Positions 1 to 5,609 of a DNA stretch of 19,493 nt are shown here, in pieces. The position numbers and the translations under genes are program-made. Origin of the DNA: Nitrospinota bacterium. GTDB lineage: Bacteria > Nitrospirota > Thermodesulfovibrionia > Thermodesulfovibrionales > UBA1546. The notes beneath the pieces are model-generated. The model was not told where the DNA came from, did no database searches, and saw only the letters and a list, made by a program, of their open reading frames with translations. The number at the start of each line of letters is the position of its first letter. The stretch's first letter is position 1. The DNA lies in contig JAHILQ010000221.1 in the NCBI GenBank assembly GCA_018896985.1, forward strand, positions 1 through 19,493. Reading direction: 5' to 3'.

Positions 1-107
1 AATGTTCCTACTGTGCAGAGATTATTAAAGAAGATGCAAACTTTTGCAAACACTGCGGCAAGGAGCAGCCTATAGAGATGGTCAAGGTATCCTCATATAA
101 GGATTAA
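1..107 (+). CDS. C-terminal fragment of a zinc-ribbon protein
   Basis: The last 34 codons of a gene that begins before the window are open in frame 3 (first full codon at 3-5, stop TAA at 105-107). The visible peptide starts CSYC and carries a second pair CKHC fourteen residues further on, so it shows two CxxC knuckles with short spacing, the pattern of small zinc-ribbon domains. A tail of about 14 residues ending in SSYKD follows. Such ribbons often sit at the C-terminus of otherwise unrelated proteins, so the function of the whole protein cannot be inferred. No terminator follows immediately. Confidence 0.7.
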   Translation, partial: CSYCAEIIKEDANFCKHCGKEQPIEMVKVSSYKD

Positions 108-665
108 ACCATGAAGGTAATTAGGGACACTTGTTAATGCTCAAAGGAAAAGATTTTGGGATACATATGGAGGTTGTGAATTACAGGTGAATTGTTGATT
201 TGTCTGTAAAAATCAAGTTAATGTTTAATACGACTTTCTTCCTGAACTAAACAATCAGAGTCTCTATGAAGGATTGCGGATTACAGCCACAAAGTCACAT
301 TTCTGAATGGACGGAATGATTCACGATTTCCGAGTGAAAGATATATTCCTCAAAGTGTCGGTTTCACCTGGAATTTCTCGGAAATTGAAGAGGCAGGAAA
401 GTGAAGATTTGTGGTTGAAAGTATGAGCATATACAACCGTTGTCCCGGATTAAGTCTACCGATGGAGGCAGAATGAAGGCATTGATTCCTGTTGAAATGA
501 TATATGTCATAATTTTACAGCCATCTCCAGAGGGCTATTATGAAAATAATTAGGAATATAATATCATGATAAAGTAACAGCGATGAAGAAAATCAGGAGA
601 AAATTCTTCATGTGGATATGATAGACGAATACGAGGGCGGTTTCAACCGCCCTCGTACTTTTAAG
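108..665. other. Gene-poor stretch, possible decayed coding sequence
   Basis: No convincing gene is visible on either strand; all frames are broken by frequent stops. One frame at 270-404 (plus) stays open for 44 codons and has a protein-like composition (it includes YIPQSVGFTWNFSEIEEAGK), but it has no start codon, no ribosome binding site and no family I recognise. It could be a relic. The stretch ends with the strong hairpin at 630-657. Confidence 0.4.
630..662. terminator. Strong hairpin, probable bidirectional terminator
   Basis: An 11-bp perfect stem (TACGAGGGCGG at 630-640 with CCGCCCTCGTA at 647-657) closes a 6-nt loop that can add one more T-A pair. On the plus strand CTTTT follows. 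On the minus strand it lies 8 nt after the stop of the 37-codon ORF at 666-779, but the T-run there is weak. It most likely ends minus-strand transcription from the rodZ side and anything arriving from the left. Confidence 0.7.
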
Positions 666-779
666 TTATGCCTTTGCCGTAGCAGGCTCTTTGCCGAGCT
701 TGAAGTAATCCACCACGAATATCGCCACGCCGATGAGGAAGCCGATGCCGAATATCGGAATCTTTTTTAAATCAATCAT
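666..779 (-). CDS. 37-residue single-pass membrane miniprotein
   Basis: ATG at 777-779 opens 37 codons ending in TAA at 666-668. The N-terminus is MIDLKKIPIFG, followed by a hydrophobic run (residues about 7-24, GIGFLIGVAIFVV) and a charged tail DYFKLGKEPATAKA. The layout fits one transmembrane helix with a short polar C-terminus. Codon use is richer in C and G at third positions than the surrounding spacer, and an in-frame TAA lies seven codons upstream, so this is not the tail of a longer gene. There is no clear Shine-Dalgarno sequence, which is the main weakness. It lies about 160 bp downstream of the rodZ-like gene on the same strand and is followed at once by the 630-657 hairpin. I do not recognise the family. 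Confidence 0.5.
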   Translation of the reverse strand: MIDLKKIPIFGIGFLIGVAIFVVDYFKLGKEPATAKA

Positions 780-804
780 TGTAGGTAGTAAGGTGTATTA
801 GAAT

Positions 805-941
805 TTGAGACAACTGAAAAAGTGTCATTGCGAGCGAAGCGAAGCAATCTCGCTTTTATATAAATCAATATGTTAGAGATTGCCACGTCGCTATCGCTCC
901 TCGCAATGACATTAAAATGTATGGTTTTTCAGTAGTCTCAA
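805..941. repeat. 137-bp MITE-like inverted-repeat element
   Basis: The outer arms TTGAGACAACTGAAAAA (805-821) and its near-exact inverted copy (925-941) match at 16 of 17 positions. Inside lies a second inverted pair: GTCATTGCGAG (824-834) against CTCGCAATGAC (900-910), and GCAATCTC (844-851) against its complement (876-883), with small bulges between. The element can fold into one long hairpin. Its inner GTCATTGCGAG...GCAATCTC core resembles interspersed palindromic repeats seen in many environmental bacterial genomes. It carries no gene, and its right arm contains the stop codon of the rodZ-like gene. Confidence 0.75.
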
Positions 942-1714
942 TTTATGTTTTTATCGGACGGAAGATTGAGTGTTATGACCTTGCCATTTTCTCCCGGCAC
1001 TCCCATATCTTTTCCGTCAAATATCAGCTTGATTCCGCCGGCATTTCCGATTTTTAGAGAAAAGCCGTCTTTTGCCGAGAGCTTTGCCGACTCGCCTTTA
1101 TTTAGAAGCATCTCTTTTGTTTCAGTATTGTCAATAGTTACAAGAATCCATGTTTTGTCTGAAGCGAGAATCTCAAGGCTGTGTTCTTTCGCTGTTTTTT
1201 CTCCTTGTGGATTTGCTGCAACCTCTGTTTTTGCTTTCTCAATGTTTTCATTTTTTTGCGTCTGGCGGTCGGGCTGTAATGAGGGTGGTGCTGATGCTGG
1301 TTTTTCAGAAAGGGGCGTTTTTGGTCCTTCAGGCGCAAAAACAAATAGAAATAAAACGGTTAATAAAGCTGCAACTGTCACTGCTGATAGTGCAATCGCA
1401 GTCGCAGAGTATCTTTGAGCGGTTTTCTCCTCTTTAACGGTATTTTCAGCAGGGGTAATGGGGTCAGGTTGTTTTTCTATTACAGGAGGCGATATTTTTT
1501 CTATATAAGCCTTTATAACAATTTCCGGGTCTGCTTTAAGAAATTTGGCATACTCCCTGATGTAGCCTTTTGTATAAACCTCTACAGGAAGTTTTTCAAA
1601 GGTCTCCTCTTCAATTGCCTTTAGATAGTCGGACCTTATTCTCAGGGTCTTGGCAATTTCTTTGAGGTTATACCCCAATTCCTCACGCCTTTTTTTCAGG
1701 ATTTCTCCGGGCAC
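938..1714 (-). CDS. rodZ: RodZ-like membrane protein with N-terminal helix-turn-helix
   Basis: The 258-residue product has the RodZ layout. Residues 1-75 form an Xre-type helix-turn-helix (LKKRREELGYNLKEIAKTLR, then the conserved YLKAIEEETFEKLP and the YTKGYIREYAKFL segment). A transmembrane helix lies at about 104-126, a Pro/Lys/Glu-rich periplasmic linker at 127-178, and a C-terminal DUF4115-like beta domain at about 178-250 (WILVTIDN, ending VITLNLP). RodZ anchors the MreB cytoskeleton to the inner membrane and supports rod shape. The start is GTG at 1712-1714, preceded by GAGAGGAAAAG, a usable ribosome binding site. The stop TGA at 938-940 lies inside the right arm of the inverted-repeat element, so the last residues may have been altered by its insertion. 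It is divergent from fabF. HTH plus DUF4115 proteins are also annotated simply as helix-turn-helix proteins. Confidence 0.8.
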   Translation of the reverse strand: MPGEILKKRREELGYNLKEIAKTLRIRSDYLKAIEEETFEKLPVEVYTKGYIREYAKFLKADPEIVIKAYIEKISPPVIEKQPDPITPAENTVKEEKTAQRYSATAIALSAVTVAALLTVLFLFVFAPEGPKTPLSEKPASAPPSLQPDRQTQKNENIEKAKTEVAANPQGEKTAKEHSLEILASDKTWILVTIDNTETKEMLLNKGESAKLSAKDGFSLKIGNAGGIKLIFDGKDMGVPGENGKVITLNLPSDKNIN

Positions 1715-1838
1715 CTTTTCCTCTCTGAAAAAGATAACATAATTGAGGCAGGAAATGATAGAGAAAACTTCCTGCTTTTAAACATAGAATCTACTGAAAA
1801 GACGTCAGTTTTTAGCTGCCAGCATTGTAAACCAGATA

Positions 1839-1847
1839 TGCTATTAT
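1839..1847 (+). promoter_or_regulatory. Extended -10 promoter of fabF, probably leaderless
   Basis: TGC followed by TATTAT (1842-1847) matches an extended -10 element. Transcription would start near 1853-1855, next to the ATG at 1856. No Shine-Dalgarno sequence precedes that ATG, so a leaderless message is consistent. No clear -35 box is visible. Inference from motif only. Confidence 0.4.
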
Positions 1848-1855
1848 AGTTGACA

Positions 1856-3136
1856 ATGAGAAAAGTTGTTGTAACAGGCATAGGCGCAGTCAGTCCTCTG
1901 GGCAATTCATTCCATGAATCATGGACATCTGTTAAAAAAGGATTATCAGGTATAGCTCCTCTAACAAGATTTGATGTTACCCCGATGAAGTGGAAAATGT
2001 CAGGAGAATTAAAAGGCTTTGATGCAGGACTGCATCTGTCTCAAAAGGAGATAACCCATCTTGACCCTTTTATCCATTATGCAGTTGCTGCATCTTTTAT
2101 GGCTGCAGAAGATGCAGGACTGCTCCAGCCATCAGAAAAAAATAAAGTTTCGTCCCTCGTCCCTCGTCCCTCGTCACTCGCTTCAGGCGGTGTGATTATC
2201 GGCTCAAGCCGCGGCGGGATTACTACAATTGAAAGGGAATTGGAAAAAATATACGCATCACGCATCACGCATCACGCATCACGCCTTTCCCCTTATCTCA
2301 TGCCTTCAACAAGCATAAATATGGCGTCGTCTTATGTTGCGCAGAAGCTCGGTATTAGAGGTTACTGCCTCGGCATATCAAATGCCTGCTCATCAGGAGC
2401 AAATGCAATAGGCGAGGCGTACAGGTTGATAAAGTCAGGATACGATGGCCCTGTTTTTGCCGGGGGCACAGAGGCTCCGATATGCAGGTTGTGCGTTGAA
2501 GGATATGGTGTGTCAGGTGCCTTGTCAAAAAGAAATGATGTCTCTGCAAGCAGGCCGTTTGATAAAACGAGAGACGGTTTTGTTCTTGCAGAAGGCGCAT
2601 CTGTTGTTGTAATGGAAGATTATGAGGCTGCTTTAAAGAGAGGGGCTAAGATTTATGGCGAGATTATCGGATATGGAAATACCACAGATGCATTCCATCA
2701 GACAAGACCCAGCGCAGAAGGGGAGGCAAGGGCGATAAGGATTGCAATGGAAGAAGGGAGTTTATTGCCGGAGGATGTGGATTATATAAATGCTCACGGC
2801 ACATCAACGCCATTGGGCGATAAGGCAGAGACAGAGGCTATAAAGCTTGCCCTTGGGAAAAGGGCTTATGAAATTCCAATAAGTTCTGTAAAGTCCATGA
2901 CAGGGCACATGCTTGCGGCATCAGGCGCATTTGAGGCTGCTGTTACATTAATGAGCATTTATGAGGGCGTAATCCCTCCGACTATAAATCTAAAAACAAG
3001 AGACCCGGAGTGTGATTTGAACTATATCACTGAAACCAGAAAGGCTGAGATTGAGACCGCTATTTCCAATTCATTCGGATTCGGCGGGGTGAATGCGGTG
3101 CTGGCGTTCAAAAGGACTGCCAACTCTGTAAGGTAA
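1856..3136 (+). CDS. fabF: Beta-ketoacyl-ACP synthase II (FabF)
   Basis: FabF catalyses the Claisen condensation of malonyl-ACP with acyl-ACP in cytosolic type II fatty acid elongation. Numbering from the ATG at 1856 (426 residues), the nucleophile is Cys178 in GISNACSSGANAIG, the two catalytic histidines are His314 (NAHGTSTPLGDKAE) and His351 (MTGHMLAASGA), and Lys346 precedes the latter, so the Cys-His-His site is intact. The C-terminus has SNSFGFGGVNAVLAF. A TTG at 1850 would add two residues, but MRKVVVTGIG is the normal family start. The protein is about 14 residues longer than usual, mostly from an insert near residues 94-110 made by a heptamer tandem repeat; a second heptamer repeat codes part of residues 133-144. 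The last six residues (TANSVR) differ from the displaced tail at 3849-3909. It is convergent with the PIN gene, with 5 nt between the stop codons. Confidence 0.93.
   Translation: MRKVVVTGIGAVSPLGNSFHESWTSVKKGLSGIAPLTRFDVTPMKWKMSGELKGFDAGLHLSQKEITHLDPFIHYAVAASFMAAEDAGLLQPSEKNKVSSLVPRPSSLASGGVIIGSSRGGITTIERELEKIYASRITHHASRLSPYLMPSTSINMASSYVAQKLGIRGYCLGISNACSSGANAIGEAYRLIKSGYDGPVFAGGTEAPICRLCVEGYGVSGALSKRNDVSASRPFDKTRDGFVLAEGASVVVMEDYEAALKRGAKIYGEIIGYGNTTDAFHQTRPSAEGEARAIRIAMEEGSLLPEDVDYINAHGTSTPLGDKAETEAIKLALGKRAYEIPISSVKSMTGHMLAASGAFEAAVTLMSIYEGVIPPTINLKTRDPECDLNYITETRKAEIETAISNSFGFGGVNAVLAFKRTANSVR
2151..2180 (+). repeat. CGTCCCT heptamer tandem repeat inside fabF
   Basis: CGTCCCT occurs three times in a row, followed by the variant CGTCACT and CG. 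The period of 7 nt rotates through all three frames, giving SSLVPRPSSLA with no stop. It falls in a surface region where FabF tolerates length change, just before GGVIIGSSRGG. Confidence 0.85.
2253..2284 (+). repeat. ACGCATC heptamer tandem repeat inside fabF
   Basis: Four perfect ACGCATC units followed by ACGC encode ASRITHHASR. Like the repeat 73 bp upstream, the unit is 7 nt and the reading frame survives. The copies replace the loop before the conserved SPYLMPS segment of FabF. Confidence 0.85.
3061..3114 (+). repeat. fabF 3'-end direct repeat, copy 1
   Basis: This 54-bp segment encodes AISNSFGFGGVNAVLAFK within the active fabF gene. It matches 3849-3902 at 50 of 54 positions, mismatches being at repeat positions 25, 28, 37 and 51. 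The two copies are 788 bp apart and bracket the toxin-antitoxin pair. Confidence 0.85.
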
Positions 3137-3141
3137 TTAAA

Positions 3142-3543
3142 TTATGATGCTTTTAATCTGTTCCAAAATAACCTCGGAGAAACAATCTCTAAATTTTTTA
3201 CTTTATCCAATGCAAGCAATTCCTTATCTCCGGTAACTAATAAATCTGCATTAGCAGTCAAAGCAGCGGATAAAATCATCAGATCGTCTTTGTCTTTAAT
3301 CTGAATTTGTGGGGGATTATCCGGATTTACTAAAATTGTATCCTGCTGAAGCATGTCAACAAACTCAGAAATCAGAGGAGATGGAATGCCGAATTTTCGC
3401 TGTAGAACTTCCTTTAGTTCATTTAGAAGATGCTTTGAAATAATCAAATCGTGTGATGATAAAACTTCCCTGAGAACATCCGCGCATAATCCCCGCGTAG
3501 CCACTGCGCTGGCAAGGACATTGGTGTCCAGAAAGACCCTCAT
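3142..3543 (-). CDS. PIN-domain toxin (ribonuclease), COG1569-like
   Basis: The 133-residue protein has a PIN nuclease fold by motif: Asp6 in MRVFLDTNVL, Glu42 in HLLNELKEVL, the acidic pair Asp86/Asp87 in DKDDLMILSAA, and Asp106 in LLVTGDKELL. These acidic residues would hold the metal ion for RNA cleavage. The order and spacing resemble the PIN toxin family grouped as COG1569. The start codon overlaps the stop of the upstream antitoxin gene by 4 nt (ATGA), so translation is coupled. Its stop lies 5 nt from the fabF stop on the opposite strand. It is intact and plausibly active. The RNA target cannot be told from sequence. Confidence 0.85.
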   Translation of the reverse strand: MRVFLDTNVLASAVATRGLCADVLREVLSSHDLIISKHLLNELKEVLQRKFGIPSPLISEFVDMLQQDTILVNPDNPPQIQIKDKDDLMILSAALTANADLLVTGDKELLALDKVKNLEIVSPRLFWNRLKAS

Positions 3544-3761
3544 GAAACCTTGGAGAAAACGTCCTCGTCTGTCAAAAATCCACGCGCTTCAGCAAAGGGC
3601 ATGATTCTTTTCCGTAAGGCTTCAAAACGGCTGATTCGCAGTTGGCGGCGCAATGCCTCGCGGGCAATCTCGCTCCTGTTTTTCCCTGCCTGCCTGCTGG
3701 CTTTAGAGAGCAGATCGTCAAGTTCCCTGTCTAATCGTATTGTAAGGGTTGATGTCTTCAT
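3540..3761 (-). CDS. Ribbon-helix-helix antitoxin of the PIN toxin
   Basis: The 73-residue protein begins MKTSTLTIRLDRELDDLLSK, a beta strand followed by helix typical of CopG/Arc-type ribbon-helix-helix DNA binders, then NRSEIAREALRRQL for the second helix. The C-terminal third, rich in charged residues, would wrap the toxin. I chose ATG at 3759-3761; a TTG at 3770 would add three residues but falls inside the operator-like repeat and matches the family less well. No Shine-Dalgarno sequence precedes either start. Together with the downstream PIN gene it forms a type II toxin-antitoxin operon, expected to be repressed by its own product. Confidence 0.8.
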   Translation of the reverse strand: MKTSTLTIRLDRELDDLLSKASRQAGKNRSEIAREALRRQLRISRFEALRKRIMPFAEARGFLTDEDVFSKVS

Positions 3762-3798
3762 GTAAAACAATGTAATACATTCCGGATTTCTTTGTCAA
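3761..3798 (-). promoter_or_regulatory. Antitoxin promoter with tandem operator half-sites
   Basis: TGTAAAACA (3761-3769) and TGTAATACA (3771-3779) are two nearly identical palindromic 9-mers spaced 10 bp apart, about one helical turn, as expected for cooperative ribbon-helix-helix dimers. Read on the minus strand, TTGACA (3793-3798) with an 18-bp spacer to TACATT (3769-3774) gives a plausible promoter whose -10 lies in the operator. The predicted start of transcription is near 3762, at the antitoxin ATG. Motif-based inference. Confidence 0.5.
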
Positions 3799-3848
3799 GG
3801 TCTGTTATTTTGATGATGCATCAGCCGCATAGAAGAAAGGGGGACAGT

Positions 3849-3909
3849 TATTTCCAATTCATTCGGATTCGGAGGCGTGAATGCAGTGCTGGCGTTCAGA
3901 AGAGTTTGA
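3849..3909 (+). pseudogene. Displaced second copy of the fabF 3' end
   Basis: The frame reads VISNSFGFGGVNAVLAFRRV and stops with TGA at 3907-3909. Only the end of a ketosynthase is present: an in-frame stop lies at 3814-3816 and no active-site region is found. DNA identity to 3061-3114 is 50 of 54. It is either the original fabF 3' end, pushed away by the toxin-antitoxin insert, or the rest of a tandem ketosynthase gene lost by deletion. It ends one base before the attC site of the cassette array. Confidence 0.75.
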
Positions 3910-3910
3910 G

Positions 3911-3970
3911 TTAGAACGTCTGAAATCAGCAGCACTGTTTTACCGTGTCAGCTGGAGTGAGTTGTTAGGA
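3911..3970 (-). other. attC recombination site of cassette 1
   Basis: Read on the minus strand, this 60-bp site starts TCCTAACAACTCACTCCAGC and ends CTGATTTCAGACGTTCTAA. The left arm fits the AACAAnTCnnTCnAGC pattern of classical attC sites, and the right arm fits its imperfect complement ending in ACGTT. The arms pair as AAC/GTT and CAGC/GCTG with unpaired bases between, as expected for the folded single-strand substrate of IntI. The recombination point would be the G/TT at 3916/3917. It follows the 87-codon gene by 22 nt, the usual cassette arrangement. Confidence 0.75.
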
Positions 3971-3992
3971 TAATTAATGTTTTTGGTTAACA

Positions 3993-4256
3993 CTATTTGA
4001 CAATAAGCCTGTTGCCTTTCTGCTTAATCCGCAACAGTGGAAGAAAAATCTCACGCCAATCATCTATCGAACCGTTCACACCATTTATTTCAAGTCCTTC
4101 GTCGTCATAGTATATTTCCAACTTCTCGTCGCAACAACCACATTTCAAGAGGTATCGTGGCATTTTCTTCCCTAAACCCTTTTTGTGATAGACCCTGATT
4201 TGAGGATAACCATCTGACCTTGTGTAATAAAAGCGATTGGTTCTCTTAAGTATCAT
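3993..4256 (-). CDS. Cassette-borne 87-residue protein of unknown function
   Basis: ATG at 4254-4256 follows AAGGGATGTTAA, giving a good ribosome binding site about 7 nt upstream. The N-terminal 35 residues are basic (12 Lys/Arg). A CGCC motif (Cys39, Cys41, Cys42) follows, then a very acidic stretch (EIYYDDEGLEINGVNG) and an aromatic/hydrophobic segment (DDWREIFLPLLRI). There is no signal peptide or membrane helix. The cysteine cluster could bind metal, but no partner cysteines are present, so dimerisation or nothing is equally possible. I do not recognise the family. It occupies a 469-bp unit (3917-4385) bounded by two attC recombination points, so it is best viewed as an integron gene cassette. 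Confidence 0.75.
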   Translation of the reverse strand: MILKRTNRFYYTRSDGYPQIRVYHKKGLGKKMPRYLLKCGCCDEKLEIYYDDEGLEINGVNGSIDDWREIFLPLLRIKQKGNRLIVK

Positions 4257-4284
4257 TTAACATCCCTTATATGGAAAGATTTTT

Positions 4285-4368
4285 TTATGAAATATGGGAA
4301 GTGTCCCTCAGCCCTTCCTTCAAGAAAGGGATGCCAATTGATAGTGATTCTATTTTTACTGATTTCAT
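4285..4368 (-). CDS. Possible 27-residue ORF in the cassette leader
   Basis: ATG at 4366-4368 opens 27 codons ending at TAA 4285-4287, starting 17 nt inside cassette 1 and upstream of the 87-codon gene. The peptide contains IESLSIGIPFLKEGLRD. The ribosome binding site is weak (GAGAAAATAAAAT). Short leader ORFs near the recombination point are known in other integron cassettes, where they help translate the main gene. Chance is the leading alternative. Confidence 0.2.
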   Translation of the reverse strand: MKSVKIESLSIGIPFLKEGLRDTSHIS

Positions 4369-4379
4369 ATTTTATTTTC

Positions 4380-4468
4380 TCATAACGTCCTAAATGAGGC
4401 GCAGGGCAACCAGCTTTTGCAAAAAACCGCAGAGGCTATTCCCTGTCGCCTCGATTTATTTGTTATAC
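4380..4468 (-). other. attC recombination site of cassette 2
   Basis: On the minus strand the 89-bp site starts GTATAACAAATAAATCGAGG and ends CGCCTCATTTAGGACGTTATGA. Arms pair as ATAAC/GTTAT, TAAAT/ATTTA, GAGGCG/CGCCTC and CAGGG/CCCTG, with single unpaired bases (one C, one A) where classical attC sites carry extrahelical bases. The terminal loop is about 35 nt. The stop of the nuclease gene (4474-4476) lies 5 nt before it. Decisive support: the first bases of this cassette at 5314-5320 read TTATACC on the minus strand, the exact partner of the GGTATAAC left end, as a free circular cassette requires. Confidence 0.85.
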
Positions 4469-4473
4469 CTTTC

Positions 4474-5304
4474 TTAATCTTCTAATTCAGATAAAACTTT
4501 TCTTAACTCAATAACTTCTATAGGGCATTCTTTCCAATTGTGCTCCCAACAAACAATTAAATCGCATTTTGTTGGGTTATGACCATGCTCTTGGAAATTA
4601 CTTGAACGATATTCAAATTCTATTTGGACTCTTTCCCAATGATCTTTTTTGGTGTCAATTCTACGTTTTGCTTCGCAGTCAGGAAACCCGCTTTGGACAG
4701 CCTCAACAATAAAGCCTATCTCCAAACAAACCATGCCAAATAAAAAAACAACGCCTTGTTCATTGATAGGAGCATGTTGTAAGCCTCTGAAGTTTAAAAA
4801 AGAACCATATTTATTACCTGTTGAGGCTTTCCATTGTCTTTTGAAATCAGTTTCCTCTGAGGTCCTTTCTTGAGTTTCTTCAATTATTTCATCTGGAATA
4901 TCGTCAGGAAGTTCAGCGACCCAAGGATAATCATATTTGTTATCTTCAAGCCATTTTTTGAAATTTACAAGAGCTTCCTGCCATGAACCAAAATGCCTCC
5001 GATAGGAATCGTGACTAATACTTGAAATCTTATTGAATTTAGTTCTTGAACAAAGACCTTCGCTTTTTTCAAAAACTTCTCTCAGATTTTGAAACAAATT
5101 TTCCTTCTCGTAGGGCTTAGCGAAATCTTGAGTTTCCAAGCCTGCGGCTGTTACAGCTTCATTCCACGTATTAAATAGTTTTAGATATTCATATTCAGAG
5201 ATGCCAGATTCAGCAATGAAATTTTTCTTAGGCAAAGAGGTCACCCCTTTTTGCATAGCTATTTCTTTAATCTTTTCAATTATAAATTCTTTTGTTATCT
5301 TCAT
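4474..5304 (-). CDS. Cassette-borne predicted nuclease with HNH-associated repeats
   Basis: The 276-residue protein has two parts. Residues about 1-118 hold two copies of a short helical repeat, each ending in a Trp motif (LFNTWNEAVTAAGLE near 43-57 and HFGSWQEALVNFKKWL near 104-119), like the homing-endonuclease-associated repeats that bind DNA. Residues about 165-276 form a conserved-looking domain: FLNFRGLQHAPINEQGVVFL, then GFPDCEAKRRI, VQIEFEYRSSNF, CDLIVCWEHNW and a final PIEVIELRK. Asp in CDLIVCW and Glu in VIELR are spaced like a PD-(D/E)xK metal site; this is inference. There is no signal peptide. The only ATG-type start is at 5304, without a Shine-Dalgarno sequence. It fills a 935-bp cassette (4386-5320) with an attC right after the stop. 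A DNA-targeting or defence role is plausible but unproven. Confidence 0.7.
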   Translation of the reverse strand: MKITKEFIIEKIKEIAMQKGVTSLPKKNFIAESGISEYEYLKLFNTWNEAVTAAGLETQDFAKPYEKENLFQNLREVFEKSEGLCSRTKFNKISSISHDSYRRHFGSWQEALVNFKKWLEDNKYDYPWVAELPDDIPDEIIEETQERTSEETDFKRQWKASTGNKYGSFLNFRGLQHAPINEQGVVFLFGMVCLEIGFIVEAVQSGFPDCEAKRRIDTKKDHWERVQIEFEYRSSNFQEHGHNPTKCDLIVCWEHNWKECPIEVIELRKVLSELED

Positions 5305-5320
5305 AATTTATTTGGTATAA

Positions 5321-5609
5321 CAATTAATATACCCAGTCGGTATTTCCTGCTTTCATGAAACGAGTATAGCACATTTGGGTGTAAAGAGAAAGAGAAAAAA
5401 TCATTAAAATCACTATGAATAAATAGCGTCACTTTGTATTTTGTGTTAATAAAGACTAAATGCCAAGGCGGTATTTTATGGGAAAATTGTCCAACCCTGA
5501 TTCCTCTGCTCAATAGCCTCCCTTTTTAGATTATATCGCCTACGCCTGAAGACGCTGAGTTCTTCCTTCATCTCTACTCTTAATCCTGCTGCATATAGTA
5601 TCATACTAA
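5321..5609. promoter_or_regulatory. Divergent spacer upstream of nuclease cassette and glnD
   Basis: No gene is supported here. On the minus strand TGC-TATACT (-10 at 5363-5368) is an extended -10 that could drive the cassette genes. On the plus strand TATAGT (5594-5599) lies 10 nt before the glnD ATG with no Shine-Dalgarno sequence, suggesting a short or absent leader. I looked for an attI-like site or a further attC at the left edge of the array and found none. Confidence 0.35.

Noticed and set aside
945..1418. 157-codon plus-strand ORF opposite rodZ
   Set aside because: Phe/Ser-rich shadow of the minus-strand coding sequence, with no ribosome binding site or family motif.
1748..1779. GCAGGAA/TTCCTGC stem followed by TTTT between rodZ and fabF
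   Set aside because: Only 7 bp with a 14-nt loop, and no plus-strand gene lies upstream to terminate. It sits between divergent genes, so a terminator makes little sense.
4309..4327. CCCTTCCTTCAAGAAAGGG imperfect palindrome in the cassette 1 leader
   Set aside because: Short with mismatches, no T-run and no clear regulatory position; could be chance.
5315..5332. GGTAT...ATACC inverted repeat upstream of the nuclease gene, at first read as an operator
   Set aside because: Its GGTATAAC half is explained better as the cassette start (TTATACC on the minus strand), which pairs exactly with the cassette's own attC end. The other half is short and could be chance.
5301..5513. 70-codon minus-strand ORF upstream of the nuclease cassette
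   Set aside because: It crosses the cassette recombination point and overlaps the predicted cassette promoter. No motif or ribosome binding site supports it.
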